A DNA stretch of 64,000 nucleotides from Asticcacaulis taihuensis (GTDB lineage Bacteria; Pseudomonadota; Alphaproteobacteria; Caulobacterales; Caulobacteraceae), in the NCBI RefSeq assembly GCF_900100255.1, contig NZ_FMTS01000001.1, positions 868,001 to 932,000 of the forward strand. The letters are read 5' to 3'. Positions 10,244 to 19,860 of this stretch are shown piece after piece. The notes under the pieces were generated by a model. The model was not told the origin of the DNA and ran no database searches. It saw nothing but the letters and a program-made list of their open reading frames with translations. Numbering within the stretch: the stretch's first letter is position 1; every line of letters starts with the position of its first letter. Position numbers and translations under genes: made by a program.

Positions 10244-10741
10244 ATGATCGTTCGTACCGGATTTCTGATTACCGCTGGCCTTGTCACCACCCTTGCCCTG
10301 ACCGCCTGCGCCACGGATGCGCCGCAGGCTTCGGTCGATGCGGGCGCCCCTGCAGCCACTTCAGGAGAGCCGCCAAAAACCCTGGTTGGCACCTGGCAAC
10401 TGGTGCAGTTCCAGCCGAATGATGCGGGGGCGGCGCCGGTGAAACCCGACGCGCCCGACAAATACGAACTGACCTTCCTGAGCGGCGGGCGAGCGGCCAT
10501 GAAGGTCGATTGCAACCGCGCCACTGCCATCTGGGAAATGACCCCGACCGACGGCACCCACGGCCACCTGACCTTCGGGCCGCTGGCCATGACCCGCATG
10601 GCCTGCCTGACACCGGGCCTGGACACCAAATGGGAACTCAATGCCAATTCCGTTGCGGACTATAGGGTGGACGGCGATACCCTGTCGCTCGGCCTCGAAG
10701 GCGGCAAAGGCACCTACACCTGGTCACGTAAACCGGAATAA
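10244..10741 (+). CDS. META domain lipoprotein (HslJ-like)
   Basis: A lipobox LTAC with the lipidated cysteine at residue 22 follows a hydrophobic signal, so this is an exported lipoprotein. A Pro/Ala-rich linker leads to a META domain at about residues 45-160, marked by LVGTWQLVQFQP, the DCNRA-A-WE motif and MTRMACLTPGLD-KWE. META proteins such as HslJ are linked to envelope stress or stress resistance, but their chemistry is unknown. Its stop meets the convergent BolA stop directly. Confidence 0.8.
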   Translation: MIVRTGFLITAGLVTTLALTACATDAPQASVDAGAPAATSGEPPKTLVGTWQLVQFQPNDAGAAPVKPDAPDKYELTFLSGGRAAMKVDCNRATAIWEMTPTDGTHGHLTFGPLAMTRMACLTPGLDTKWELNANSVADYRVDGDTLSLGLEGGKGTYTWSRKPE

Positions 10742-10975
10742 TCAGCCCTTCGCCACAGTTTCCAGCGCCAGGGCATGGAGCGGACCGCTCAGCAGGTCCG
10801 CCAGTGCCTTGTTAACCAGTTGGTGCTGACGCACGCGCGGCAAGCCATTGAAGGCATCCGATACGATACGCGCCCGGTAGTGATCGCCGTCACCGGCCAG
10901 GTCGGTAATGGTGATTTCCGCTTCCGGAAAGGCCGCTTCTATGCGGGCCTGAAGATCGCTTTGCGCTATGGCCAT
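10742..10975 (-). CDS. BolA/IbaG family iron-sulfur maturation factor
   Basis: This 77-residue protein is a complete BolA domain: IEAAFPEAEITITDLAGDGDHYRARIVSDAF, then the invariant R-x-x-x-H region VRQHQLVNKALADLL. BolA proteins pair with monothiol glutaredoxins in Fe-S cluster handling. The GDGDHY sequence, without a Cys before it, resembles the IbaG/BolA2 type with a His ligand. The glutaredoxin partner, often adjacent in Alphaproteobacteria, is not seen here. Confidence 0.88.
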   Translation of the reverse strand: MAIAQSDLQARIEAAFPEAEITITDLAGDGDHYRARIVSDAFNGLPRVRQHQLVNKALADLLSGPLHALALETVAKG

Positions 10976-11352
10976 GACAAGTGTTCCTGAAAATCCTGCG
11001 CCCCTTTAACCGGTTTCCATCAATTTGGGTAGGGTTTTGGCGGTTTGGGCAGGGTCTCAGTCAATGCATGTCCCGCCCGTTACCTAATTTATTCAGCCCG
11101 CGGCGTCGCAAAGACGGACGCCCCCTTTCCGCTGGCTCAAATTTATCAATCACACACCCTAAAAGTCTGGGCTGAACGCTTAACGGCCTTTAATGCCGAA
11201 GCCCCCTGCATCCCCTATAGAGAGCGCAGGGCATGTCAAACCGTATCATAATGGTCACTCATTCGGGGTTTTTCAGACACGCATTTTCCCCCGCAAGATG
11301 CAATTAACCAAATAACACTATGGTCCATAACAGTTTCAACGGAGCCTCCTCT
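10976..11352. other. Intergenic region upstream of the porin gene
   Basis: There is no convincing gene in this gap between the divergent BolA and porin genes. It should hold both promoters. A weak Pho-box-like run (TGTCA, then ATCATAA after five bases) is seen near 11234 but with wrong spacing. TTAACGGCCTTTAA at 11180 resembles a CtrA half-site pair with a six-base spacer instead of seven. Confidence 0.4.
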
Positions 11353-12882
11353 ATGCGTACCCCCTTCCGCCGGACACACCGGACCTTTATCGCCGCCGCC
11401 AGCCTGATGGCCCTGACCTTTGCCGTTCCGGCCCTGGCCCAGCAGGTGCCGCCGGATGTTCAGGCGAAAATCGACGCCATGCAGGCGCAGATCGATGCCC
11501 AGCAGGCGCAGCTCAATGCCCTGAAATCGCAGATTGCCACGCAATATAATGCGCCGGTCGCGGCACCGATTGCGCCCGCCCCGTCCGTGGCCGCAGCGCC
11601 AGCTAAGCCGGTCGCGCCTGCCGTCACCGCAACGCTCAAGAACGGTTCGCCGATGCTGGCCTCCAGCGACGGCGCCTTCACCTTCAACATCAAGGGTCTG
11701 TTCCAGGCCGATGCCGCCACCTACAATCAGGACAGCAACCTGCCCGCCGCCGTCACGGCTCGCGACCTCAACAGCGGCACCAATATCCGCCGCGCCCGCG
11801 TCATCTTCAACGGCAAGATGTTCAGCGATTTCGATTATAACCTGACGTTCGACTTCGGCGGCGCCGGCGCCGAGGATGTCGGCCGCGTCCACGAAGCCTG
11901 GGTCCAGTATTCCGGCTTCAAGTCGGCCAAGTTCCGCGTCGGCGAATTCGCTCCCAGTGTCGGCCTGGCCGATGCCGGTTCGCAAGGCGGCTCTGCCTTC
12001 CTCGAACGTCCGGCCGCCGCCGAAATGGCCCGTAATGTCAGCGCCGGCGACACACGCATGAGCATCGCCGCCTTCAATGCCAGGGATCGCTACCTGTGGT
12101 CGTTTGCTGTTACCGGCAACACCATGTCATCGCTCAATACGGCGGCCAGCGGCTTCAACACCGTCAATAATGACGAGCAACTGGGCATAGCGGCCCGCAT
12201 CGCCGGCACACCGGTTAAAACTAAGGATGCGCTGATCCATGTCGGCCTGAACTATTCCGGCATTATCAATCCCGCCGATACCGGCGCCGCGGCGGCGACC
12301 CGCTATCCGGTTCAGTTGCGTGAGCGTCCGGAACTGCGCGTCGATGCTACCCGCCTGGTCGACAGCGGCGCCATCAATGCGGATTCGGCCTCTGTTACCG
12401 GTCTTGAATTCGGCGCCCAGTACAAGAGCCTCTTCCTGCAAAGCGAAGCCTTTGATTACCGTATCGAACGCCTGAATGCCGCGACCGGCGTCACCAACCC
12501 GAAATTTACCGGCTGGTATGTCGAAGGCGGCTGGGTGCTGACCGGCGAAAGCCGCAAGTACAATACCCAGACGGCGGCCTTTGATGGCGTTACGCCCGCG
12601 GCCAATTTCGATCCGGCCTCCGGTCACTGGGGCGCCTTCGAACTGGTGGCGCGCTATTCGACGCTAGACCTGAACTATCATGACCAGGCCGCGCTCGCCG
12701 CCGATCGTATCCGGGGCGGTCAGCAGGATATCACCTCGCTGGGTCTCAACTGGCAGCTTACACCCACGGTCCGCTTCCTCTTCCAGGGCCAGAGCGTCGA
12801 GGTCAAACGCCTCAATGCCGCCGGCGACCCAATCGGCCAGGATTACACGGCCTTCGCCGTCCGCAGCCAGTTCGGCTTTTAA
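11353..12882 (+). CDS. OprO/OprP-type anion-selective porin
   Basis: The protein has a signal peptide ending in PALAQ, a short Gln/Ala-rich coiled coil (residues about 38-67, repeats of DAMQAQID and AQQAQLNALKSQI), an Ala/Pro linker, and a beta-barrel domain that starts with FNIKGLFQADA. RRARVIFNGKMFSDFDYNLTFDFGG is characteristic of phosphate-selective porins, and the last residue is Phe, typical of barrel assembly. The start at 11353 follows GGAG at eight bases. The next genes are modABC, so the channel may serve molybdate or another oxyanion, but a terminator separates them. Substrate is not determined. Confidence 0.85.
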   Translation: MRTPFRRTHRTFIAAASLMALTFAVPALAQQVPPDVQAKIDAMQAQIDAQQAQLNALKSQIATQYNAPVAAPIAPAPSVAAAPAKPVAPAVTATLKNGSPMLASSDGAFTFNIKGLFQADAATYNQDSNLPAAVTARDLNSGTNIRRARVIFNGKMFSDFDYNLTFDFGGAGAEDVGRVHEAWVQYSGFKSAKFRVGEFAPSVGLADAGSQGGSAFLERPAAAEMARNVSAGDTRMSIAAFNARDRYLWSFAVTGNTMSSLNTAASGFNTVNNDEQLGIAARIAGTPVKTKDALIHVGLNYSGIINPADTGAAAATRYPVQLRERPELRVDATRLVDSGAINADSASVTGLEFGAQYKSLFLQSEAFDYRIERLNAATGVTNPKFTGWYVEGGWVLTGESRKYNTQTAAFDGVTPAANFDPASGHWGAFELVARYSTLDLNYHDQAALAADRIRGGQQDITSLGLNWQLTPTVRFLFQGQSVEVKRLNAAGDPIGQDYTAFAVRSQFGF

Positions 12883-12900
12883 TCAAGCCTGAGACTTGCA

Positions 12901-12938
12901 AAGGCCCGGTGATCAGACGATCATCGGGCCTTGTTTTG
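12901..12938 (+). terminator. Rho-independent terminator after the porin gene
   Basis: AAGGCCCGGTGATC and GATCATCGGGCCTT form a 14-base stem with one G-T pair and an AGAC loop, followed by GTTTTG. It lies 18 bases past the porin stop and before modA, and separates the two transcripts. It also rules out the upstream alternative start of modA at 12931. Confidence 0.88.
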
Positions 12939-12957
12939 CTTCGTTTTGGACAGCCCG

Positions 12958-13716
12958 ATGTTTACCAGAACCATTCTCTTCCGGCTTGTCTATCTGACGG
13001 CCTTGTGCCTGCCTCTTGGCACGCCCGCCTTAGCCGGTGATGTTCAGGTGGCCGTGGCCGCCAATTTCACCGAACCGGCCAAGGAGATCGCCGCCGCTTT
13101 TGAAAAGAAAACCGGCGATCACGTCGTCATGAGCTTTGGCTCTTCCGGCGCCTTTTACAGCCAGATCCAGCAGGGCGCGCCGTTTGAGGTCTTCCTGAGC
13201 GCCGATGCCGAGCGCCCGACCAGACTCGAAGCTGAAAACCTGGGTGTCAAGGGCAGCCGTTTTGTCTACGCCTACGGCACCCTGGCCCTGTGGAGCGCCA
13301 CGCCCGGTTTGGTCGATAACAAGGGCGCCGTCCTGAAAAAAGGGAATTTCCAGCATATCGCCATCGCCGATCCGGCGGCCGCGCCCTATGGCCTGGCGGC
13401 GGTCGAGACCATGAAGAAACTCGGGCTTTACGATGCCCTGTCGCCGAAGATCGTCAGGGGCAGTTCCATCGCCCAGACCTATGGCTTTATCGACAGCGGC
13501 TCGGCCGAACTGGGCTTCGTGGCCTTGTCACAGGTCTATAAGCAAAACAAGGGCTCGCGCTGGAACGTGCCAGCCGCCTTCTATACGCTAATCGACCAGC
13601 AGGCCATCCTGCTCGCGCCCGGCGCCAATGATCCAGCAGCCAAAGCCTATATCGCCTTCCTGAAAAGCCCGGAAGCGGTTAAGATCATCAAATCCTACGG
13701 CTACGCGGTTCACTGA
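12958..13716 (+). CDS. modA: Molybdate ABC transporter substrate-binding protein
   Basis: This periplasmic protein binds molybdate or tungstate. A signal peptide ends near PALAG at about residue 26. The mature protein begins [25 protein letters not shown] with the oxyanion loop [13 protein letters not shown], and [13 protein letters not shown] and [13 protein letters not shown] follow, all typical of ModA. The length of 252 residues is normal. modB starts eight bases after its stop, so the three genes form an operon. Confidence 0.93.
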   Translation: MFTRTILFRLVYLTALCLPLGTPALAGDVQVAVAANFTEPAKEIAAAFEKKTGDHVVMSFGSSGAFYSQIQQGAPFEVFLSADAERPTRLEAENLGVKGSRFVYAYGTLALWSATPGLVDNKGAVLKKGNFQHIAIADPAAAPYGLAAVETMKKLGLYDALSPKIVRGSSIAQTYGFIDSGSAELGFVALSQVYKQNKGSRWNVPAAFYTLIDQQAILLAPGANDPAAKAYIAFLKSPEAVKIIKSYGYAVH

Positions 13717-13724
13717 AAGGCGCC

Positions 13725-14399
13725 ATGACGGATCTTGCCAGCGCCCTTCATGTTACCGTTCTGCTCGCAACGGTCACCACACTGTCCCTGCTGGTGATCG
13801 CCACGCCGATCGGCTGGTGGCTATCGCGCAACCGTAGTTTATTCAAGGATATCGTCACCGCCGTTGTCGCCCTGCCGATCGTGCTGCCCCCTACAGTGCT
13901 GGGCTTCTACCTGCTGGTCGCCATGGGGCCGAAAAGCCCGCTGATGGACCTGCTGCATCCGTTTGGCATCCGCACCCTGAACTTCTCCTTCGCCGGGCTG
14001 GTGATCGGCTCGATCATCTACTCCCTGCCCTTCGCCATCCAACCGATCCGCAACGCCTTTGAAAGCCTGGGCCAGCGCCCTTTCGATGTCGCCGCCACCC
14101 TCCGCGCAACACCGCTCGATACCTTTTTCACCGTGGCCCTGCCGATGGCGCGCAAGGGCTTCCTGACGGCCGCCCTGCTCGTCTTTGCCCATACGGTCGG
14201 TGAATTCGGCGTGGTGCTGATGATCGGCGGCGCCATTCCCGGCAAGACCGAGGTGGTCTCCATCCGCATCTGGCAACTGGTCGAGCAACTCGACTGGCCC
14301 AATGCGCACCGGCTGGCGGGCGGTCTGCTGATTTTCGCCTTTATTGTCCTGCTCTCTCTGCTGCTGATTGACCGCCGCTGGAGCCAAAGGCATGATTGA
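13725..14399 (+). CDS. modB: Molybdate ABC transporter permease
   Basis: The 224-residue integral membrane permease has about five to six hydrophobic segments. The coupling loop reads [37 protein letters not shown], matching the EAA motif, and [14 protein letters not shown] is typical of ModB. It forms the membrane channel with ModC driving it. It overlaps modC by eight bases, indicating coupled translation. Confidence 0.93.
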   Translation: MTDLASALHVTVLLATVTTLSLLVIATPIGWWLSRNRSLFKDIVTAVVALPIVLPPTVLGFYLLVAMGPKSPLMDLLHPFGIRTLNFSFAGLVIGSIIYSLPFAIQPIRNAFESLGQRPFDVAATLRATPLDTFFTVALPMARKGFLTAALLVFAHTVGEFGVVLMIGGAIPGKTEVVSIRIWQLVEQLDWPNAHRLAGGLLIFAFIVLLSLLLIDRRWSQRHD

Positions 14400-15114
14400 G
14401 GTTTCACTCAAAGGCATGACCGGCAGTTTTGGCCTGGATGCCAGCTTTTCCGTTCCGGCACAGGGCGTCACCGCGATCTGGGGACCATCCGGCTCCGGCA
14501 AGACGACCTTGCTGCGCGCCATTGCCGGCCTGACCCGGCTCGAAGGCCATGTAAAAATTGGCACGGATATCTGGCAGGACGGACAAGGGTTCGTGCCCGT
14601 TCATAAACGTCGCATCGGTTATGTTTTTCAGGAAGCCTCTCTGCTGCCGCATATTTCGGTGCGCGGCAATCTCGATTTTGCCCTGAAAAGAAACGGCGGC
14701 CACACCATCGATTTCGACGGGCTGGTCGACCGCCTGAAACTGCCCCCCCTGCTCTCTCGATCAGTGCACAAACTCTCGGGCGGCGAACGCCAGCGCGTCG
14801 CCCTGGCGCGCACCCTTATGAGCGCGCCCGAAATTCTGCTGATGGATGAACCCCTGTCCAGCCTCGACGGCGAGGCCAGGGCCGAAATCGTGCCGATGAT
14901 CGCGTCGCTTTCGCGCGATACCGGCCTGCCCGTTCTCTATGTCAGTCATGACGCCTATGAGGTCGAACGGCTGGCGGACCGGGTTCTGCGGATGAGCAAG
15001 GGACGGATAATCGAGACGCCGGACACCGTCTTCAATGCCAATCTGGACGGCCTCTGCGAAGCCCAGGTCCGCGCCCTGGCAGAAGCCGCGCTCAAAGCCG
15101 GCATAAAGGTTTAG
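14392..15114 (+). CDS. modC: Molybdate ABC transporter ATP-binding protein, short form
   Basis: The ATPase has Walker [10 protein letters not shown] at about residues 32-40, the Q-loop in FQEASLLPH, the signature [13 protein letters not shown] and Walker [13 protein letters not shown], followed by the H-loop VSHDAYE. I start it at the ATG at 14392, preceded by AAAGG and overlapping the modB stop. At 240 residues it stops right after the ABC domain and lacks the C-terminal Mop/TOBE molybdate-sensing domain of the usual ModC (about 350 residues). Feedback inhibition by molybdate is therefore probably missing. Its stop overlaps that of convergent nadK. Confidence 0.9.
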   Translation: MIEVSLKGMTGSFGLDASFSVPAQGVTAIWGPSGSGKTTLLRAIAGLTRLEGHVKIGTDIWQDGQGFVPVHKRRIGYVFQEASLLPHISVRGNLDFALKRNGGHTIDFDGLVDRLKLPPLLSRSVHKLSGGERQRVALARTLMSAPEILLMDEPLSSLDGEARAEIVPMIASLSRDTGLPVLYVSHDAYEVERLADRVLRMSKGRIIETPDTVFNANLDGLCEAQVRALAEAALKAGIKV

Positions 15115-15869
15115 CTGACGAACTGCTCGGCCAGCACACGCTCGTCATAGCCGTTGCCGGCATCGAACAGCAGGGTCGCCTTCAGGTCTTCCGCCTCGGC
15201 GATATCGACGCTGATGACATCGCGCACGTCATAGGTATCGGCCGCCGCGCTGATCGGGCGCTTCTCGACCTCCAGGGCCTCGATCCGCACCTTCGCCGTG
15301 TGCGGCAGGATGGCGCCGCGCCAGCGCCGGGGGCGGAAGGCGCTGATCGGCGTCAGGGCCAGGGCCTTGGCGGTCAGGGGGATGATCGGCCCGTGCGCCG
15401 ACAGGTTATAGGCGGTGGAACCGGCCGGCGTCGCCACCATGATGCCGTCGCAGATCAGTTCGTCCAGCCGCACCTTGCCGTCGATCAGGATACGCAGCTT
15501 GGCCCCCTGGTGCGACATGCGCAGCAGCGACACCTCATTGAAGGCCAGCGCCGTATGCTCGGTGCCGGCACGGGTGCGCGCGGTCATGCTGAGCGGACTG
15601 ATCAGGGTGCTTTCGCTCTTGAGGATACGCTCCAGCAGGTTGTCTTCGGCATAATCGTTGAGCAGGAAGCCGACACTGCCGCGGTTCATGCCGAAGATCG
15701 GTATCTGCGCCTTGAGATATTTATGCACGGTCTGTAACAGGAAACCGTCACCGCCCAGCGCCACGACCACATCCGGATTGGCGGCGGCGCCGTATCGCGC
15801 CTTTAAACGCGCGCAGGCTTCCTGCGCTTCGGGGCGGTCTGAGGCGGTGAAATCGAGGCGAAGTGACAT
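15111..15869 (-). CDS. nadK: NAD kinase
   Basis: The enzyme phosphorylates NAD to NADP with ATP. The diagnostic GGDG motif lies at residues 39-42 (VVVALGGDGFLL), followed by NRGSVGFLLN and the second conserved block CDGIMVATPAGSTAYNLSAHGPI. The 252 residues match the short alphaproteobacterial form. It stands as a single gene between the modABC operon and a DUF2336-like gene. Confidence 0.93.
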   Translation of the reverse strand: MSLRLDFTASDRPEAQEACARLKARYGAAANPDVVVALGGDGFLLQTVHKYLKAQIPIFGMNRGSVGFLLNDYAEDNLLERILKSESTLISPLSMTARTRAGTEHTALAFNEVSLLRMSHQGAKLRILIDGKVRLDELICDGIMVATPAGSTAYNLSAHGPIIPLTAKALALTPISAFRPRRWRGAILPHTAKVRIEALEVEKRPISAAADTYDVRDVISVDIAEAEDLKATLLFDAGNGYDERVLAEQFVS

Positions 15870-15934
15870 CCGGGCCGTTGTGACGGTGAATTTGCGCCTA
15901 TCTAAGCCGGTTTTAGCCGATAAGTCTAAGCAAA

Positions 15935-16927
15935 TCAGAGCGCCTGATCGATCAGTACGGCTAACCTGCGGCGCGCCTCGGTGGCTGACAGACCGAAAAT
16001 CGACAGGACCAGGGGCCTCTGCCCCTCCGTCATTTGCGGTGCCGCCTCATAGGCGGCCTGCCAGACCGCCAGGATGTGCAGGAATACAGCGCGATCGAAA
16101 CCAGCGGCGCAACAGGCCAGGGCCAGCGGCACGGCCGATTCCGACGCCAGAACCCGGCCCAGGCCAACCGTGTCAAGCTTCAGACGCCGGGCCAGTTCGC
16201 GCACGAAACCCGCCGCCTCTCCGCCCCGCACCAGGGCAATCAGTTTGAGATTGCCGTGCGCCTGTCCGTTGCCATAGCTCAGGCGAAGCTGCGACTTGGC
16301 GACGGGCAGACCCTCATGCGCCAGGATGGCGGCGCGGATGTCGGGATTTTCAGATGCGCGTCTCGCAAAGGAAAGCTGGTCTTCCTCATCGAATGACAGG
16401 GCCGGATTACGGATAAGCGCCGCCATTACCCTGTCATTGTTCGTGCGGATCAGGGCCTTGATCACCTTCCAGTCAAGGCCGGGACGCGCGGCGATCAGGC
16501 GATGGTGCGCTTCTCCACTCGCCGCGATCAGGGCCAGAAGCGCCTGCGGCGTCAGGGCCGGCAGCGAGGCGCGGAGTAAAGGCGCCGCCAGACCGACCGG
16601 CATCCGGCACAGACGCACCACCAGATCCTCGTCTGAGCGGATCAGGTCACTAGGTGAAAGCTCAGCCGCCTCATGGGTTTCACACAACGCTGGCCGCGCG
16701 GCCAGGGCGAGCCCAGCATTACGGAAATCATGCCGCACAGGCCCTTCCGGCCGCGCTACGCTCAGTTGCTGCGAGCCAGGCCTGGTTTCCGATAAAATGG
16801 CGAGCGGCTGGGCGGACAAGGGCGTGGAAAGACCTGAAACGGATAGAATCGTGGTGAACGGAGTATGACAAAACAGGGTGAAGACTTGCTTAATAACCAG
16901 GACATGACACCGGCAGCTCAACCGCAA
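15935..16927 (-). CDS. DUF2336-like helical repeat protein
   Basis: This is a soluble, Ala/Leu/Arg-rich, helical-repeat protein of up to 330 residues. Helix pairs such as HHRLIAARPGLDWKVIKALIRTNNDRVMAALIRNPAL resemble the HEAT-like repeats of DUF2336. The start is unsure: the longest frame opens with TTG at 16927 and no strong ribosome site is seen, so the real protein may begin 30-60 residues later. It is divergent from the EAL-like gene at 17036 and sits near a clear DUF2336 gene at 18427. DUF2336 proteins have no established biochemical role. Confidence 0.6.
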   Translation of the reverse strand: MRLSCRCHVLVIKQVFTLFCHTPFTTILSVSGLSTPLSAQPLAILSETRPGSQQLSVARPEGPVRHDFRNAGLALAARPALCETHEAAELSPSDLIRSDEDLVVRLCRMPVGLAAPLLRASLPALTPQALLALIAASGEAHHRLIAARPGLDWKVIKALIRTNNDRVMAALIRNPALSFDEEDQLSFARRASENPDIRAAILAHEGLPVAKSQLRLSYGNGQAHGNLKLIALVRGGEAAGFVRELARRLKLDTVGLGRVLASESAVPLALACCAAGFDRAVFLHILAVWQAAYEAAPQMTEGQRPLVLSIFGLSATEARRRLAVLIDQAL

Positions 16928-17035
16928 GTTAAGATAATAACGTTATGTTTGAAAAATGTGGGCGGTATTAAGGTTGTCTCAATTGACAGCCGCTAGGATA
17001 GGTTTCTGTTCAGTGTACCCATAAAAAGGACATCC

Positions 17036-18388
17036 ATGTCCGATACGTCTCAGGAAACCCCCAGGGCACCGATATCCGAGTTGGCCAGTGCCAGCCCTGC
17101 CGCCATGCCGATGTCCGGCAGACGCGAGGCGCTTATTATCGAGCATGATGACGCGGTCGAAATCATCGAGCGCCTGAGGGAAACCCATGTCGATATCAAT
17201 GGCCACACCTTCCTTCTGAAGCTAGACACCCTGATTGTTCGCTTAGGGGCCAAGTGGGAAGACAAGCGCGAGCAGGTTTTCGATCACCTGAAGCTGGCCT
17301 TTGAGCGCGCCCATCCTGAACCCAACTGGTGCATCCCGATCAATGAGGATTGCTGGCTCGGCATGTTGCCTGAATCCGGCTCCCGCAAGGCCGCCCTCTT
17401 CATGGCCGAGACCTGGCGCGAACTCTGCGGTTTCTTCGTCGGCGACATGTCGGCTCTGGAAATTCCGCTTTATGATGTTCTCGCGGAGGATGTTGACCGT
17501 CTTTCGCTGAAAAAGATCGATCTCGCTACCTATTTTCCATCCGGCGATGCCGAAAGCGCCCCGATCAAGGCCCGTCATGGTTTTTCCGGTGACGACTCAA
17601 AAGCTGACGGCGGCTCATCCGCCGGACAGCGGCCGCTGATCGTCGCCACCAGCCTTTCCCATGCCGGCCGCAATCTCAAGGTCGCCAGTTCGATCGAGCC
17701 CCTGTTCGAGATGAAGAAGATGGTCCTGATCGGCCATCGCCTCGAATCGCTGGTGATGGAAAACCTCGACAATACCCTGCTCGACCGCAAGGCCCTGGCC
17801 AATCTCGACTGGGGCCTGCGCGAAATGGTCGATATTCTGAATATCGACCAGGGCCTGAAACTGCTGAAACTGCGCACCCCTGAACAGCGCAAAATGATGA
17901 TGGTGGTGCCCGCCGCCTTTTCGACCTTCGCCTCGGCCCGGGCGCGACAGAGGATCACCCAGGAGGTCCAGAAGGCCGCCATGGAAATGGGCCTGAAAGT
18001 CCTGTTCGAGGTTCGCGGCCTGGATGGCGTGCCGCCGCACCGGGTGCTGGAAATTGTGTCCCTGATCAAACCCTTCTGCATGACCGTTGTCGGCTCCGTC
18101 AGCCCTGACCGCAAGGTGATTGCCGGTCTGGCGAAATGCGGCCTGTCGGGCGTCTGCGTCGAATATGACGGCGCGAAACGCGACGAGGACAATCTGCGCG
18201 ACTATCTCGGCGCCCTTGCCGCCGCGGCCAAGGTGTCCGCCGGTGCCTGTATGGTTCAGGGGTTCGACAACTACCGCCAGATGGCCGTGGCGCGCCTCGC
18301 CGGTGTCACCCACGCCAGTATGCGCACCGCCGCCCTGATGTCACCCAGGTCACCGACACCTGCTGTAACGGAAGACGCCGGAAGCTAA
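17036..18388 (+). CDS. Unrecognised protein with a degenerate EAL-like C-terminal half
   Basis: The 450-residue soluble protein has no signal peptide. AAAAAGGA seven bases upstream supports the ATG. The N-terminal 170 residues (HVDINGHTFLLKLDTLIVRLG) match nothing I know. A Ser/Gly/Asp linker follows at about 180-200. The C-terminal half has the order of strands and helices of EAL phosphodiesterases: VPAAFSTFASARARQRI, LKVLFEVRGLDG, KPFCMTVVGS, GLSGVCVEYDG and SAGACMVQGFDNYRQMAVARLAG. The catalytic E-A-L, N and D-D-F residues are absent. If this reading is right it is a non-catalytic sensor or scaffold. The neighbours suggest a signalling cluster. Confidence 0.6.
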   Translation: MSDTSQETPRAPISELASASPAAMPMSGRREALIIEHDDAVEIIERLRETHVDINGHTFLLKLDTLIVRLGAKWEDKREQVFDHLKLAFERAHPEPNWCIPINEDCWLGMLPESGSRKAALFMAETWRELCGFFVGDMSALEIPLYDVLAEDVDRLSLKKIDLATYFPSGDAESAPIKARHGFSGDDSKADGGSSAGQRPLIVATSLSHAGRNLKVASSIEPLFEMKKMVLIGHRLESLVMENLDNTLLDRKALANLDWGLREMVDILNIDQGLKLLKLRTPEQRKMMMVVPAAFSTFASARARQRITQEVQKAAMEMGLKVLFEVRGLDGVPPHRVLEIVSLIKPFCMTVVGSVSPDRKVIAGLAKCGLSGVCVEYDGAKRDEDNLRDYLGALAAAAKVSAGACMVQGFDNYRQMAVARLAGVTHASMRTAALMSPRSPTPAVTEDAGS

Positions 18389-18426
18389 ACCTCCGGCGCC
18401 AAACCGTAATTGAAAATCATTTAAGA

Positions 18427-19614
18427 TCAGGCGGCTGTGCGTGTCAGCCCATCGCCGGCGGTTTCCGCCGCACGCTGCCAACGGCGTCCCTTGCTGTCGC
18501 GGTCAAGACGCTCATAAAGATAGATCAGGTCTTCACGCGGCGCAAAAGGCACCTGGGTCAGGAAGCGTTCGATCAGGCGCTCCTGCATCCGGACCGGATC
18601 GAGATGACCGGCTTCGGCCTGGAGCATATGAAAGGTCTCGACCGCCATGCGGAAGGTCTGGAACATGCGTGCCGGCAGGCCGGCACGATCATAGATGGCG
18701 CGCAGGCCCAGGGCGCCGGCGTCATGCACCATCAGCCAGGTGCGCTCATGCGGCACCCCCGAAAGCTCGGCCAAGGCGTGCTCAAAGAAGCTGATATGCC
18801 CCCGCGCCAGCGCCCGCAACATCAGCGATGGCGTCAGGCGGCCGGAGATCATCAGATGATGCGCCAGTCCCTGCGGATCAAAGCTGGCGCCGGCCTGGTC
18901 TGCCATGTCTACCGTGGCACGCTCCTGCGTGGCGTTGACTATTTCAACAGCCGTTTCCGGTGAAATCGCGTGCTGCGAAATCAGTTGCTCACGCAGGGCC
19001 GCGCTGACGACATTGACGAGGCGTTCGCTGATGGAAACCGGCAGGGTCTTGCGATTGACCAGGACGCTGTGCAGCACTTCCGACGTGCCGAAGCGGTCCA
19101 TGACCCGGTTCATGCCGCCTTCGGAAAACCGGGCATTGTCATTGGCGCAGGCGATCACAACGGCTTCCTCGACGCCATTATCGGCCAGGGACAACGTAAC
19201 GACCTCCGACAGCGTCTCACGCTTGGCGATGGCGATCTGGCGCACCGGCCCGCCCGAACGGATAATATCGGCCAGGTCTTCATCGGTAAAAAGCGGCGAA
19301 TGGGTCAGGACCGGCACCGATACGGTGATTACGTCCTGCGCCAGTTTCAGGGCGACATCGTGCGGCAAAAGCTCGGACGTGCGCAGGGTTACGGCCAGCG
19401 CGCGGCGCACCAGTTCGGCGGCGTCCTGAGCCAGCATACGGATGATTTCCTGCGCGGCCCGGCGGTCCCCTTCCGACAAACCGCCGCGCTCCATGACCCG
19501 GCAGATCTTGTGCGTGGCGACCGCGCGATCATCGGCGTTTTCGCTGCGGACCAGGCGCTGGATATCCAGGTCGGACAGACTGGCGCGCTGAGTGAGAATA
19601 TTACCGGCGGTCAT
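18427..19614 (-). CDS. DUF2336 domain protein
   Basis: This is a clear member of the DUF2336 family, common in Caulobacterales and other Alphaproteobacteria. Typical blocks are SLSDLDIQRLVRSEN-DDRAVATHKICRVME, AAELVRRALAVTLRTSELLPHDVALKLAQD, LTHSPLFTDEDLADIIRSG and the C-terminal PVRMQERLIERFLTQ. It is all-helical and cytosolic. I start it at the ATG at 19614 with AAGGA about nine bases before; the frame is open further upstream but that part is not protein-like. Function unknown. It converges on the EAL-like gene with 38 bases between the stops. Confidence 0.82.
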   Translation of the reverse strand: MTAGNILTQRASLSDLDIQRLVRSENADDRAVATHKICRVMERGGLSEGDRRAAQEIIRMLAQDAAELVRRALAVTLRTSELLPHDVALKLAQDVITVSVPVLTHSPLFTDEDLADIIRSGGPVRQIAIAKRETLSEVVTLSLADNGVEEAVVIACANDNARFSEGGMNRVMDRFGTSEVLHSVLVNRKTLPVSISERLVNVVSAALREQLISQHAISPETAVEIVNATQERATVDMADQAGASFDPQGLAHHLMISGRLTPSLMLRALARGHISFFEHALAELSGVPHERTWLMVHDAGALGLRAIYDRAGLPARMFQTFRMAVETFHMLQAEAGHLDPVRMQERLIERFLTQVPFAPREDLIYLYERLDRDSKGRRWQRAAETAGDGLTRTAA

Positions 19615-19860
19615 AAGGCGAATCCTTGCGAAAGGCTTGAAAATACAGTGTCGCGCCGGAATCCTAATGAAACCTTTATCCGCACGGTTGCCGCCCTGTT
19701 TACCATGATAAATAAGGCGAAAAGCTCGCCCTGACGGCGCCCCCTCCGTTTCCGGCAAGGGAATCAAACGCGCTCCGCCTTTCACAAAACCACATCAAAA
19801 ATTTACATCCCGCTCCCAAAGGTAACCGGGCGGCAACGAACACCTGTTACACTCGGCCGC

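Noticed and set aside
11234-11251. Pho-box-like sequence before the porin
   Set aside because: TGTCA and the second half are ten bases apart instead of eleven and the second half has a mismatch. Too weak to call.
16937-16946. ATAACGTTAT palindrome before the EAL-like gene
   Set aside because: A ten-base palindrome in an A/T-rich stretch is too short to claim as an operator.
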